A stretch of DNA of 64,000 nt from Nitrospirales bacterium (GTDB lineage: Bacteria; Nitrospirota; Nitrospiria; Nitrospirales; UBA8639): contig JAJDBP010000026.1 of the NCBI GenBank assembly GCA_029261295.1, positions 84,756-148,755 on the forward strand, written 5' to 3'. The position numbers and the translations under genes were made by a program. The notes under the pieces are model-generated. The model searched no databases. It was given only the letters and a program-made list of their open reading frames with translations, and was not told the origin of the DNA. Of this stretch, positions 43,941 to 52,995 are shown one piece after another. Within the stretch, counting starts at the first letter, position 1, and each line of letters begins with the position of its first letter.

Positions 43941-45101
43941 CTAAGACTTCTTCAGGCATTTTTTCATATTATCCATGGCTTGTGCTACTTTTTCTTTATC
44001 CACAGAATAACAGATTCGCATCCATTGTTTATTTTCAGTAGGATTCGCATAAAAAGCGCTGCCAGGAACACAGGCTACTTTGGCCCCCTCTAAGATACCT
44101 TGCACCGCATCGACATCATTTTTATAACCTAAGGATGTTACATCTGCCATTATATAATAGGCTCCTTGAGGTGCCGTAGCAGTTAAATTCAAATCCTCCA
44201 TGGCATTTAAAACTATGTCTCTTTTTTCTGAATACTCCGCCCGCATATTTTCATAATAGCTTTCAGGCAATTGGAAAGCTGCAACAGCCGCATGTTGTAA
44301 AGGTGTTGCAGGACAAACATAAAGTAAATCCTGCAACAAGCCCATTTTTTCAATGACTGCTACAGGACCGTGAGCATAACCTAAACGCCAACCCGTCATA
44401 TTATAGGTTTTAGACATACCTGAAAGCGTGATGGTGCGAGGCGCAAATTCTTCTAAACTAGCAATAGAAAAATGTTCATGGCCGGGATAAGTAATGTATT
44501 CATACATTTCATCGGTAATAATCCATAAGTCATGTTGTTTCGCTAAACCACCAATGCGCGTTAATTCTTCTTGGGTAAAGACTTTTCCACTAGGATTGCA
44601 CGGAGTGCAAATTACTATGGCACGTGTATTATTCGTAATAGCTTGCTCTAGGCCTTGCCAGTCTATTTCAAATGTTTCTAAATCAATAGAGACTGGATGT
44701 ACATCAACTCCCTGAAGAGCTAATATATTTTTATGGTACCCATAAAAAGGCTCAAACAAAATCACTTCATCACCGGGATTAAATAAAACCATGGCAGCAG
44801 AAACATAAGCCCCTGTGGCACCATGACCTACCATGATTTCCCTAGCATCCTTAACATTTATGGCATTAAAATTTTGTAGCTTATGGGCAATAGCTTCACG
44901 TAATTGTTCCACTCCTGCATAATCTGAATAAAGATTGTGGTTATCTTGAATAGCATGATAAGCCGCTTCTTTTACCGCATTATCAATGGGCACATCACAA
45001 ATGCCTTGGCCTAAGTTAATCCCGCCTATTTGATTACAGCGACTACTAGCAGATCGGATAGCTGATTGTGTTAATGATTGGCTGCGTTTACTTAATTTCA
45101 T
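43941..45101 (-). CDS. PLP-dependent aminotransferase, class I/II
   Basis: A 386-residue fold-type I aminotransferase. GGINLGQGICDVP at the start, the substrate loop LYSDYAGVEQLREAIA, GHGATGAYVSAAMVLFNPGDEVILFEPFYGYH, the CTPCNPSGKVFT segment, the DEMYEYITY region that pairs with the PLP ring, and the Schiff-base lysine in LSGMSKTYNMTGWRLGY. YVCPATPLQHA follows. The pattern is closest to the aspartate/kynurenine/methionine group (GxGxxDxP type); I do not assign a substrate. Monocistronic, starting at ATG 45101. Confidence 0.88.
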   Translation of the reverse strand: MKLSKRSQSLTQSAIRSASSRCNQIGGINLGQGICDVPIDNAVKEAAYHAIQDNHNLYSDYAGVEQLREAIAHKLQNFNAINVKDAREIMVGHGATGAYVSAAMVLFNPGDEVILFEPFYGYHKNILALQGVDVHPVSIDLETFEIDWQGLEQAITNNTRAIVICTPCNPSGKVFTQEELTRIGGLAKQHDLWIITDEMYEYITYPGHEHFSIASLEEFAPRTITLSGMSKTYNMTGWRLGYAHGPVAVIEKMGLLQDLLYVCPATPLQHAAVAAFQLPESYYENMRAEYSEKRDIVLNAMEDLNLTATAPQGAYYIMADVTSLGYKNDVDAVQGILEGAKVACVPGSAFYANPTENKQWMRICYSVDKEKVAQAMDNMKKCLKKS

Positions 45102-45206
45102 GATAATTCTCCAATACTCGCCATTGTTTAAGTTTCTGCCCTATGGACACCACATATGGGAGGCTTTATTATCCGGTTATTGAAACTTAAAGCAAGGATT
45201 TGCACC

Positions 45207-45758
45207 ATGCCCCTTAGAAACACCCCCGAAGCCTATGGATTTGTAAGTCGTTCACTCCACTGGTTCCTTAGCATTGGCGTGACTATCATGCTCTGTGTTG
45301 GTGTTCTCTTGCATTATCTAAGTAGGGGGACTGGTCTGCGCGATTTTTTTATGATGCTACATAAATCCACGGGATTAGTCATTTTAGTGGTAATGGTTTT
45401 ATTCTGTTTTTGGCGACTGATCAGTAAAAGACCCTCGGATCCTGAAGGCATGCCCAAATGGCAGCGCAAATTCGCCAATTTCGTGCATACCTTACTTTAT
45501 ATCACCGTGTTAGCTATGCCCTTTAGTGGCTGGATTATGTCTACAGCTGCCGGTCATCCCCCAGTTTTTTATTGGACGAAAATCCTACCAGCCCCATTCA
45601 TACCGGTTAATGAAACGTTGGCGGGTCTTGCCAGTGATGTGCATTTGATCTTGGCCTGGTCCATCGGAGTTTTATTGGCTCTTCACCTATTAGGTTCGCT
45701 ATATCATCATTATATTCGTAGGGATATTATCTTAAAGAGAATGTTTTCAAGTCATTAA
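45207..45758 (+). CDS. cybB: Cytochrome b561-type membrane protein
   Basis: A 183-residue four-helix membrane protein. ATG 45207 has AAGGA eight bases upstream; an earlier in-frame start at 45156 is less likely. Helix 1 holds SRSLHWFLSIGV with a haem-ligand histidine, helix 2 has MMLHKSTGLVILVVMV with the second, and histidines in VHTLLYITVLAMPFSGW and VHLILAWSIGVLLALHLLGSLYHHY complete the di-haem pattern of bacterial b561 (CybB). It oxidises quinol, possibly with superoxide as acceptor. It is convergent with rpoS. Confidence 0.85.
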   Translation: MPLRNTPEAYGFVSRSLHWFLSIGVTIMLCVGVLLHYLSRGTGLRDFFMMLHKSTGLVILVVMVLFCFWRLISKRPSDPEGMPKWQRKFANFVHTLLYITVLAMPFSGWIMSTAAGHPPVFYWTKILPAPFIPVNETLAGLASDVHLILAWSIGVLLALHLLGSLYHHYIRRDIILKRMFSSH

Positions 45759-45796
45759 GTGGGTGGCTTACGAATCAAGGTAAGAACACACTTAAT
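45754..45796. terminator. Stem-loop shared by convergent cybB and rpoS ends
   Basis: ATTAAGTG (45754-45761) pairs with CACTTAAT (45789-45796), with a smaller inner pairing TTAC/GTAA. It covers the stop codons of both convergent genes, so a bidirectional terminator is possible; the T-runs are weak. Confidence 0.3.
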
Positions 45797-46946
45797 CTTT
45801 AAAGACTTCTTCTTCATTAATGCCTTCTCGGTGCATAAATTCCCGTAAAGCTTTTAGCGCTTCCACTTGAATTTGTCGAACACGTTCACGGGTCAAACCA
45901 ATTTCTCTACCCACTTCTTCCAAAGTAGCACGCTCATGACCTTGCAAACCAAAACGACGAGTAATAACTTCCCGCTGTTTGTCGGTTAAATTCATCAACC
46001 ATTGATCAATGCTATCGCGCAAATTGGAATCTTCCAACAACTGAGCGGGGTCTAAGTTATTTTCATCGGCAATGGTATCCAATAATTTTTTATCAGCATC
46101 TTTACCGATTGGAATATCCACTGAGGTGACTTTTTCATTTAAACCCATCATGCGCTTCACATCAGCTACGGGTTTATCTAAAGATGCTGCAATTTCTTCT
46201 TCCGTAGGATCGTGATCCAGGTTTTGCGCTAATTCGCGGCCAGCGCGCAAATACACATTTAATTCTTTTACTACGTGAATGGGTAAACGAATAGTGCGTG
46301 TTTGATTCATGATAGCCCGTTCAATGGTTTGTCGGATCCACCATGTGGCATAGGTAGAAAACCGAAATCCTCTTTCGGGATCGAATTTTTCTACAGCACG
46401 AATTAATCCTAAGTTACCTTCTTCAATAAGATCTAATAAAGCTAAACCTCTATTACAATAACGTCGTGCAATTTTCACAACGAGACGTAAATTACTTTCA
46501 ATCATACGTTTACGAGATGCATCATCACCTTTCAAGGCTTTACGTGCAAAGTACACTTCTTCTTCTGCTGAGAGTAAAGGTGAAAAACCAATTTCGCCTA
46601 AATACAGTTGAGTCGCATCTAAATTCTTTGCCGTTGAAGCGCGGCGTCGCTTAACTGTGGTTTTTTTAACGGTAGCTTTCTTCGTGGTGGCTTTTTTCGT
46701 GGTGGCTTTTTTAACGGTTGTACTACTGACCTTGGCTTTTGTCGCTTTTGTGGCAGCCTTCTTGGCTACGCTGGTTTTCTTTGCCGTGGTTTTCTTCACG
46801 GCATTGGTCTTAGCTTTGGTTTTACTAGGGCTCGCTTTACTCACGCTGGTCTTTTTAGCAACGGTTTTTTTGGCAGTGTTTTTTTTAACGCTAGTTTTTG
46901 CTGTTTTAGCCGTCTTAGTTGAAGATTTTTTAACCGTTTTCGCCAT
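45792..46946 (-). CDS. rpoS: RNA polymerase sigma factor RpoS with a histone-H1-like lysine-rich N-terminal extension
   Basis: A 384-residue sigma factor, start ATG 46946 with AAGGGGAACC upstream (the frame is open back to 47033, but that stretch includes the ribosome site). Residues ~108-384 are Rpo[45 protein letters not shown] (region 2.1-2.2), [20 protein letters not shown] (2.3-2.4), [15 protein letters not shown] (3.0), and region 4 with [21 protein letters not shown]. The nlpD and surE genes upstream confirm RpoS rather than RpoD or RpoH. Residues 1-107 are unlike any usual sigma factor: [15 protein letters not shown] repeats, about 34 Lys and no Asp or Glu in the first 100. That is the composition of chlamydial Hc or AlgP-type DNA-binding tails. 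Confidence 0.94.
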   Translation of the reverse strand: MAKTVKKSSTKTAKTAKTSVKKNTAKKTVAKKTSVSKASPSKTKAKTNAVKKTTAKKTSVAKKAATKATKAKVSSTTVKKATTKKATTKKATVKKTTVKRRRASTAKNLDATQLYLGEIGFSPLLSAEEEVYFARKALKGDDASRKRMIESNLRLVVKIARRYCNRGLALLDLIEEGNLGLIRAVEKFDPERGFRFSTYATWWIRQTIERAIMNQTRTIRLPIHVVKELNVYLRAGRELAQNLDHDPTEEEIAASLDKPVADVKRMMGLNEKVTSVDIPIGKDADKKLLDTIADENNLDPAQLLEDSNLRDSIDQWLMNLTDKQREVITRRFGLQGHERATLEEVGREIGLTRERVRQIQVEALKALREFMHREGINEEEVFKD

Positions 46947-47125
46947 GTTCGGTTCCCCTTGGTAAACCTCAGTTAATATTTGATCATCCATGCCTAACCT
47001 ACCCCGCAAATTGCCAACAAGATGACCACCCAACTATGTTGCCATAGAGGACCTCCCCAGATCGGTAGATAATACTACCAAAAAACGATGCTAAGCTACT
47101 GATTACAGCAAAAATACGAATCGGC

Positions 47126-48007
47126 TTAGGCCTTTCTCGGAGGAAGGTAGTTAATGGGATCCTTCGGGTTGCCATTTTTACGGATTTCAAAATGCAACAT
47201 AGTACGACTTGCACCTGTTTTGCCCATAAGTGCAATTTCTTGACCCGATTTTACCCAGTCACCGCTATGCACTAATAGTTTCTGATTGTGAGCATAGGCC
47301 GTTAGGTAACCATTCTTATGTTTCAAAATAATCATTTTGCCATAGCTCTGCAAACCATTAGCCGAGTAAACCACTTTACCCGCAGCTGCCGCGTAAATGG
47401 GCTGACCCTCGGGACCCACTATGTTTAAACCATTATTGCCAGTGGCACCCGGTGAATAACCTAATACCACTAAGCCACTGGCAGGCCAACGCCAATTAAC
47501 GCCGCCTACGGTTCTTGTGGCTGAACTGGCAACTGTGTGTACGGGAGGCACAGGTTTTACCGCGGCCTTGCTAACCCTAGGCGCGCTAACCTTTGACTCG
47601 CTAACCTTGGAGGTGGGTGCAGCAGTGCTGGCCTTTGGTGCGGGCGCTGCTGGATGAAAGACCATGGTAGGTGGCTTAGCCGTAGATTTTTTGGCTGACT
47701 TGGTAGGTTTGCTTTGCAACTTTCCAGCCAAACGTAATTTTTGTCCCACCGTTACAGTGTAGGGTGGCTGAATATGATTCAGCTGAGCCAAATATTGAAA
47801 ATCTAAATTATGCTGACTAGCAATAAAATACAAATTATCCCCAGGTGCCACGGTATAAGTCGTCGCTTGAATAGGAACCGCTGGAATAGGTGGGGTTACA
47901 GGATTGCTCAATGGCCAACCATAATCAATAGGCGCAGGCGCTTTTCGGGCAGCACACCCTGCCAACAAAACTATCATTATAAAGAATAACCCTTTAAGGA
48001 AATTCAT
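47126..48007 (-). CDS. nlpD: NlpD-type LysM/M23 murein hydrolase activator lipoprotein
   Basis: A 293-residue outer-membrane lipoprotein that activates cell-wall amidases during division. It starts at ATG 48007 (MNFLKGLFF); a lipobox LLAGC follows, with the Cys near residue 19. A LysM domain (TYTVAPGDNLYFIASQHN...TVTVGQKLRL), a Lys/Ala/Pro/Ser-rich linker, and a C-terminal LytM domain follow. The LytM zinc residues are degenerate: GNNGLNIVG where active enzymes have H, and LHFEIR. This is the same pattern as E. coli NlpD, which is an activator, not an enzyme. It lies between surE and rpoS, as usual in gammaproteobacteria, and the rpoS promoter is often inside nlpD. Confidence 0.93.
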   Translation of the reverse strand: MNFLKGLFFIMIVLLAGCAARKAPAPIDYGWPLSNPVTPPIPAVPIQATTYTVAPGDNLYFIASQHNLDFQYLAQLNHIQPPYTVTVGQKLRLAGKLQSKPTKSAKKSTAKPPTMVFHPAAPAPKASTAAPTSKVSESKVSAPRVSKAAVKPVPPVHTVASSATRTVGGVNWRWPASGLVVLGYSPGATGNNGLNIVGPEGQPIYAAAAGKVVYSANGLQSYGKMIILKHKNGYLTAYAHNQKLLVHSGDWVKSGQEIALMGKTGASRTMLHFEIRKNGNPKDPINYLPPRKA

Positions 48008-48066
48008 TGCCCACTCACTTATATTCAATCTTGTCATGATAAATTAGTTTCACCAAAGATGCAGCA

Positions 48067-48840
48067 TTACTCCCCTTCAAAGGCTTTGCTTAAAGTAAGT
48101 CGTCCCACCCAACTGGACACTTGATCGAAAGCTTGGTAATGAGTGAGGTCCACATGTAATGGAGTAATGGATACCTTCTTATGGCTGACGGCGTAAAAAT
48201 CCGTACCAACACCCGCGTCTTGCTCTGCCCCAGGAGGCCCTACCCAATATATTGTATGGCCACGGGGATCTACCGTCTTTAAAGTGGGTTCAGCACAACG
48301 CCGAGTCCCCAAACGGGTTACTTCAAAACCACAAATTTCATTCATAGGTAAATCTGGAACATTTACATTGAGAATAGTGTCTACGGGCAAATTATGCTCT
48401 AATAGTCTTTCCACTAAAAAACGCGCAACGCGAGCCGCGGTATCGTAGTGATGTAAATGCTCCCCCACCAAAGAAACAGCAATGGCAGGGAGCCCCTGGA
48501 AGCGTCCTTCTGTGGCCGCAGCTACCGTACCCGAATAGAGCACATCATCACCCAAATTCGCCCCAGCATTAACCCCTGCCACAACGATATCAGGCTGTTT
48601 TTCAAGTAAACCTGTAATAGCTAAATGCACACAATCTGTCGGTGTGCCTTCTACGCTAATGAAACCATTATCTAATGTTTTTACACGTAGAGGGTTGTCC
48701 AAAGTCAGTGAATTACTCGCTCCACTGCGATTGCGATCAGGGGCTACCACATGAATGGTGGCAATTTTTGATAATTCTTTAGCCAACATAGCCAGGCCCG
48801 ATGCCAAAACACCATCGTCATTACTCAATAAAATTTCCAT
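48067..48840 (-). CDS. surE: 5'/3'-nucleotidase SurE
   Basis: A 257-residue survival protein. The start ATG 48840 gives [16 protein letters not shown], exactly as in the family; the frame is open to 48870. Metal- and phosphate-binding motifs: [52 protein letters not shown] and the C-terminal GTDFYAV. Neither start has a strong ribosome site. The pcm gene that normally sits between surE and nlpD in E. coli is absent here; only 59 bases separate the two. Confidence 0.93.
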   Translation of the reverse strand: MEILLSNDDGVLASGLAMLAKELSKIATIHVVAPDRNRSGASNSLTLDNPLRVKTLDNGFISVEGTPTDCVHLAITGLLEKQPDIVVAGVNAGANLGDDVLYSGTVAAATEGRFQGLPAIAVSLVGEHLHHYDTAARVARFLVERLLEHNLPVDTILNVNVPDLPMNEICGFEVTRLGTRRCAEPTLKTVDPRGHTIYWVGPPGAEQDAGVGTDFYAVSHKKVSITPLHVDLTHYQAFDQVSSWVGRLTLSKAFEGE

Positions 48841-48926
48841 AGTGTTAGGTGTTACCTTAAATTTTTTCATAAACCAGAATACATTATAGACATTTTTCGA
48901 AGAAAAGCAGTAACTTCGTGCAGATA

Positions 48927-49928
48927 TTAAACTTTAGCGAAAGGCACTACCACTTGCATTTCTGGAAAATATTGGCGCAATATGGGTTCATCACTGTGCA
49001 AAAAAAGCAACTTTAAATTGGGTCCAGCATCTTGAGTAAAATAAACATGCATGCCTTGATCACGTAATTGCCAAACCTGTTGCATGGTAGCCAAGGTTTC
49101 AGGCAACCAATAATTAATCGGGGGACGTGCTGCATGCATACAGGCATGCATGGCTAAAGCATTGGCTTCGGCCGTTGAGGCCATCAAATTAAAATCTTTT
49201 TCATCTAAAGCTTGTTTTAGCGTAGTTAAATCTTTTTCTACTAATGTGGGCCAACTGGAATAAAAAGGTGAGGTCACTTGAGTAATGCTCATGGCTTGGC
49301 GGGAAGGAATGGCTTTAACCCCAGTATTTAATAATAATAAACCCAAACGTAATTCCGGCCACACGTGACTTAAGGGGGCAGCATAACTGTCTAAGCCATA
49401 TTCATCATTACCTCTATGCCATTCCACAAAACCATGCCAAAGCGAACGACTGGCACTACCACTGCCCATGCGAGCAATAATGGATAAGGATTTTTTATCT
49501 AACTGCCATTGAAATAATTCATTTAATGCTAATACCAATGCGGCATAACCACTTGCAGAAGAAGCCAACCCGGCCGCTAAGGGCACACTATTATCGGTTT
49601 CCAAATAAAAACCATGCTCATGTGAAGGCCGAAATAAATCTAAAAAGGCTTTAACCCTGCGGGCAAAAGCACTGCTGACATCCAGCGTATATCCATTCAC
49701 CACATAGAGATCATCTGACCCTAATTGACAGCGCAAGGAAGTTTGCGAGCCTCTGTCTTGTAGAGAGATGGAAAGGCTACTGGTGACAGGCAAATTCAAT
49801 TCTTTTTGCCGCTTCCCCCAATATTTTACTAAAGCTATATTACTGCATGCGAAAGCTGTTACAGCGTCTTCTGTACAATCCCAAGGTTGCGAAGGTAACA
49901 ATTGTTTAATTAAGGTTTGCTTATCCAT
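48927..49928 (-). CDS. mvaD: Diphosphomevalonate decarboxylase
   Basis: A 333-residue GHMP-fold enzyme making isopentenyl diphosphate from mevalonate diphosphate. [30 protein letters not shown] is the family hallmark, followed by [22 protein letters not shown] (ATP loop) and [22 protein letters not shown]. The catalytic Asp-containing [12 protein letters not shown] near the C-terminus is present. It is the last gene of the mva operon and overlaps the kinase start by eight bases. With the neighbouring genes it completes the pathway to IPP. Confidence 0.95.
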   Translation of the reverse strand: MDKQTLIKQLLPSQPWDCTEDAVTAFACSNIALVKYWGKRQKELNLPVTSSLSISLQDRGSQTSLRCQLGSDDLYVVNGYTLDVSSAFARRVKAFLDLFRPSHEHGFYLETDNSVPLAAGLASSASGYAALVLALNELFQWQLDKKSLSIIARMGSGSASRSLWHGFVEWHRGNDEYGLDSYAAPLSHVWPELRLGLLLLNTGVKAIPSRQAMSITQVTSPFYSSWPTLVEKDLTTLKQALDEKDFNLMASTAEANALAMHACMHAARPPINYWLPETLATMQQVWQLRDQGMHVYFTQDAGPNLKLLFLHSDEPILRQYFPEMQVVVPFAKV

Positions 49929-50847
49929 AATATAATCCTTTTTCTGTTATTCGAGCCTGAACTTTTTCTTCTGTATCAGGAAATTCACCTAAGCCAACAA
50001 CGCAATCGCCTAAACCAGAGCCGGAAATTTTTGCGCCATAGATACTCGAAGCTGCCGTTAATTTCTCTATTAAGGTTTTAATAGCATCATTAACCAATTG
50101 CATTTCTTCTTGTACTAGATAATGATCATCCATTAACCGGCCAATGCTTTCATAAGCATGGTTTATAATGGCATCTTGGGTTTGATGAACAATGTTGTCT
50201 AATTGATTAAATAAATTTTCATAATGCTCTGGATCGTCGGTTTTTTGTTTATTAACACGTGCAATCACTTCTGTGGTAGCCAATTTGCTACCCGAATATA
50301 ATAATACAATGGGTAAATAACCTGTTAGCAGTTTTGCTTTTTCATTTTGATACTGCAAAACACTGCCGTAGACGCTGGCTGCTACATCGGCACCAGAAGC
50401 CAACCCTTGAATGCGACGAATGCACTTCAAAGCTACTTGAAAAATGTTTTCTTGATTCTCATTATCGTGCAACCATTTTTCCAAGAGTGCGACTGCAGCT
50501 ACAGTGACAGCGGCAGAAGATCCCAAACCTAAGTTCGGTGAAAAATCACTTTGAATGGTGAGTTTGAACCCTTGCTTCAATTTAGAGTAATATTCACTAA
50601 TGGCTGCAAGAATGAAATCATAGGGTTTTTCCAAGGGCAGTTTAGAGGGAAAATTAGTCAGCGCATAGGTTTTATTCGGGAAAACTTCTGATTCAAGAAT
50701 AATTTCTTGAGAATCTAGGGGCGTTAGCGTTACATGAATATAGCGGTCCACAGCACAAACAATGCTGGGGTGTCCATGAAGCACAGCATGCTCGCCCATG
50801 AACATGATACTACCTGGAGCGCTAGCCTGAAGGTCAGTGGATGACAT
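49921..50847 (-). CDS. Mevalonate kinase-like GHMP kinase
   Basis: A 308-residue GHMP kinase. APGSIMFMGEHAVLHGHPSIVCAVDRYI is motif 1, NLGLGSSAAVTVAAV the ATP loop, GLASGADVAASVYGSVL the third block, and YGAKISGSGLGDCVVGLG motif 3. The arrangement fits mevalonate kinase. It overlaps both neighbours (mvaD by 8 bases, the other kinase by 14). Two kinase steps are needed in the pathway, and two kinases are encoded here; which phosphorylates mevalonate and which mevalonate phosphate cannot be settled by eye. I favour this one for mevalonate. Confidence 0.8.
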   Translation of the reverse strand: MSSTDLQASAPGSIMFMGEHAVLHGHPSIVCAVDRYIHVTLTPLDSQEIILESEVFPNKTYALTNFPSKLPLEKPYDFILAAISEYYSKLKQGFKLTIQSDFSPNLGLGSSAAVTVAAVALLEKWLHDNENQENIFQVALKCIRRIQGLASGADVAASVYGSVLQYQNEKAKLLTGYLPIVLLYSGSKLATTEVIARVNKQKTDDPEHYENLFNQLDNIVHQTQDAIINHAYESIGRLMDDHYLVQEEMQLVNDAIKTLIEKLTAASSIYGAKISGSGLGDCVVGLGEFPDTEEKVQARITEKGLYYG

Positions 50848-51820
50848 GGCCGCTCCTCAACAATCTTGTATAACCGTACTCTTCTAATAACTTTGTTTGG
50901 GGAGTTTTTGTCATAGCAAACAATAATCCACTGTTTTCACCCTTTAGGGTTCCGGCACCAATAATTTTAGCAGCAATATTTTTTTGCGATAAGGCCATAA
51001 TAAACTGTTGAGTCTTTTTCGATACGACGCCCAAGTTATGCAGTAACGCTTGATTTAAATTTATAGCAAGACAAAAATTTTCATAATCGTCATCCTGTAA
51101 TGCTTCATACATGATTTTCACACAACGATTAAAAGGCTCGATTCTATTAGGTTCAGAAAGTTTTTCTTGACTATGAACGACTGTTTCACCTGTGCTGGAT
51201 AGCGGCTTACCGGTATCTATCAATGAAAAATCCCAATCAGGCATGGTGAATGTTTCATATTGACCATTTTCATAATGCAGGCAAGTATCTTTGATGGCAA
51301 CCCAAAGATCCATACCGCTACTTTTTCCATGTTGTTTGTCTTCTACAGGCTTAGCTAATGAAAACAGCAAATCATCATCCACATCCACACCATGGGAATG
51401 AAATAATCCGCGTAAAATAGCAATAATGACCGCAGCTGAGGAACCACCACCCCGTCCTACAGGTATCTCCGATGTAATGGTTAAATGCGAAACTTTTGCT
51501 TTAGAGTAATGTTGTATGAAGACCGCTAAAGTATAAACTGCTAATTGCCATGGCTCATGCAAGACTTTTTCTATGGTGATCGCTCCCTCTTGGAACTCTT
51601 GGTAACGCTGTTCTACTTGTTCTTTGATTAGAGTCAACTCGTGCTTTTCAAGGTTTTTTTCAATTGCAAAATCCGGCAGCTGTAACTTGAAGGTGTTAGC
51701 ATGAGAAAAGGCAATATCACAGGTTGCGTAGCGATTCATGGGAATCACCAAGGCAGGAGTTCCCTGTACCACAGCATGTTCACCACAAAGGATTATTTTG
51801 CCTGGCGCACGAAATTTCAT
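50834..51820 (-). CDS. GHMP kinase, second kinase of the mevalonate cluster (candidate phosphomevalonate kinase)
   Basis: A 328-residue GHMP kinase. It has RAPGKIILCGEHAVVQGTPALVIPMNRYATC (motif 1, also mevalonate-kinase-like), SEIPVGRGGGSSAAVIIAIL (ATP loop with an extra-glycine variant), KQHGKSSGMDLWVAI, and an unusual motif 3, IIGAGTLKGENSGLLFAMT, in place of KxxGxGxGGC. The atypical ATP loop and motif 3 suggest a role different from the neighbouring kinase, so phosphomevalonate kinase is the best guess. It overlaps mvaS by four bases and the next kinase by 14. Confidence 0.72.
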   Translation of the reverse strand: MKFRAPGKIILCGEHAVVQGTPALVIPMNRYATCDIAFSHANTFKLQLPDFAIEKNLEKHELTLIKEQVEQRYQEFQEGAITIEKVLHEPWQLAVYTLAVFIQHYSKAKVSHLTITSEIPVGRGGGSSAAVIIAILRGLFHSHGVDVDDDLLFSLAKPVEDKQHGKSSGMDLWVAIKDTCLHYENGQYETFTMPDWDFSLIDTGKPLSSTGETVVHSQEKLSEPNRIEPFNRCVKIMYEALQDDDYENFCLAINLNQALLHNLGVVSKKTQQFIMALSQKNIAAKIIGAGTLKGENSGLLFAMTKTPQTKLLEEYGYTRLLRSGHVIH

Positions 51821-52995
51821 TTCACTACTTGATATAGACGTTTATGGTCTTTTATGCCCTTCAAACGGTAAAGACCTGGATTATGTGAAGGCGTTGCATA
51901 TTCACTGCCATCAGTGGGCATAGCATGTTGGAAAAATTTCAAATATTCATCATAGGTTACGGATTGCCTGTCTTTTAATAATTGAACATGGGTCGCTTTA
52001 TGCAAATGTTTTCTATAATCTTCACAAACACGGCCACTAAAAAACTCGGCGACACAGCCAGAACCATAACTGAAGAAACCAATCCGCTTACCCGTTAAAT
52101 CTTCAGGAGCATTCTCCAACAGAGAGGCAATGGATAAATACAATGAACCCGCATAGCAATTACCAACGGTACGCCCATAATACAAAGAGCGCCCTACCTG
52201 TTGTTCCGACAGAGCATCACAGAAATCACTGGATACACCGCTGCATTTCATCAAATGTTTTAAGGCCTTCTCAGCTAGACGTGTTACAGGTACATGAAAA
52301 CAAAAATAACCGAAATCCGAATAATCACGGCCTGACTCGCCACGATATCCATCCCAAGCTTTTTGCAAACAAGTTAAATAAAGCTTGGTAGAAGCTCTAC
52401 CATCTACCAAGGCTTCTTGACGATAATTAGGTCGCCAAAAATCCATAGCACTTTCGCTGTGGGCATAGAATTCAGAATCTAAGGCCAAAAGTCGAGGATT
52501 AGCTGAAAGTAACATAGCCACAGCTCCGCAACCTTGCGACGACTCACCATCAGTATCAATGCCATAACGTGCATTATCAGCAGCAACCAATAAAATTTTC
52601 TTTTCTGGATGTTGCTGTAAAAAGGGTAAAGCAAAACGTATAGCGGCTGTAGCACTGTAACAAGCTTGCTTTAATTCAACCACCCTCATGCTATTGGGCA
52701 AGTCTAATAACTCATGTACAAACAAACCAGCAGATTTAGATTGATCGACCCCAGACTCTGTAGCAAAAAATAATGTGTCAATAGTAGTTAAATCTACGCC
52801 TTCTAATGCCCGTCGCGCCGCTTCTGTGGCGAGAGTCACCACGTCTTCATCGGGCGCCATAATGGCCATATGCTCTTGTCCAATGGATTGTAAATATTTA
52901 TTTTCCGCCAATCCATTGCGTTGCGCTAAAATATTTAGATTCAGATAATAATGTGACGTTTGAAAACTAATTGCATCAATACCTACTTCTGTCAT
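51817..52995 (-). CDS. mvaS: Hydroxymethylglutaryl-CoA synthase
   Basis: A 392-residue condensing enzyme (acetyl-CoA plus acetoacetyl-CoA to HMG-CoA). It is thiolase-fold with ATESGVDQSKSAG (catalytic Glu80), LKQACYSATAAI (nucleophile Cys112), a FCFHVPVTRLAEKA histidine segment, and GRTVGNCYAGSLYLSIASLL plus SYGSGCVAEFFSG near the end. Bacterial MvaS length is normal. It follows mvaA with a four-base overlap and is co-transcribed with it. Acetoacetyl-CoA would come from a thiolase outside this cluster, for example the one at 7 kb. Confidence 0.95.
   Translation of the reverse strand: MTEVGIDAISFQTSHYYLNLNILAQRNGLAENKYLQSIGQEHMAIMAPDEDVVTLATEAARRALEGVDLTTIDTLFFATESGVDQSKSAGLFVHELLDLPNSMRVVELKQACYSATAAIRFALPFLQQHPEKKILLVAADNARYGIDTDGESSQGCGAVAMLLSANPRLLALDSEFYAHSESAMDFWRPNYRQEALVDGRASTKLYLTCLQKAWDGYRGESGRDYSDFGYFCFHVPVTRLAEKALKHLMKCSGVSSDFCDALSEQQVGRSLYYGRTVGNCYAGSLYLSIASLLENAPEDLTGKRIGFFSYGSGCVAEFFSGRVCEDYRKHLHKATHVQLLKDRQSVTYDEYLKFFQHAMPTDGSEYATPSHNPGLYRLKGIKDHKRLYQVVK

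Noticed and set aside
45792..46946. Possibility that the sigma factor is RpoD or RpoH
   Set aside because: Region 2-4 sequence and the surE-nlpD neighbourhood are those of RpoS; RpoD region 1 and its spacer are absent.
46657..46965. Hydrophobic plus-strand frame rich in Val, Phe, Leu opposite the rpoS tail
   Set aside because: It is the complement of lysine/threonine repeat codons, an artefact of the biased composition.
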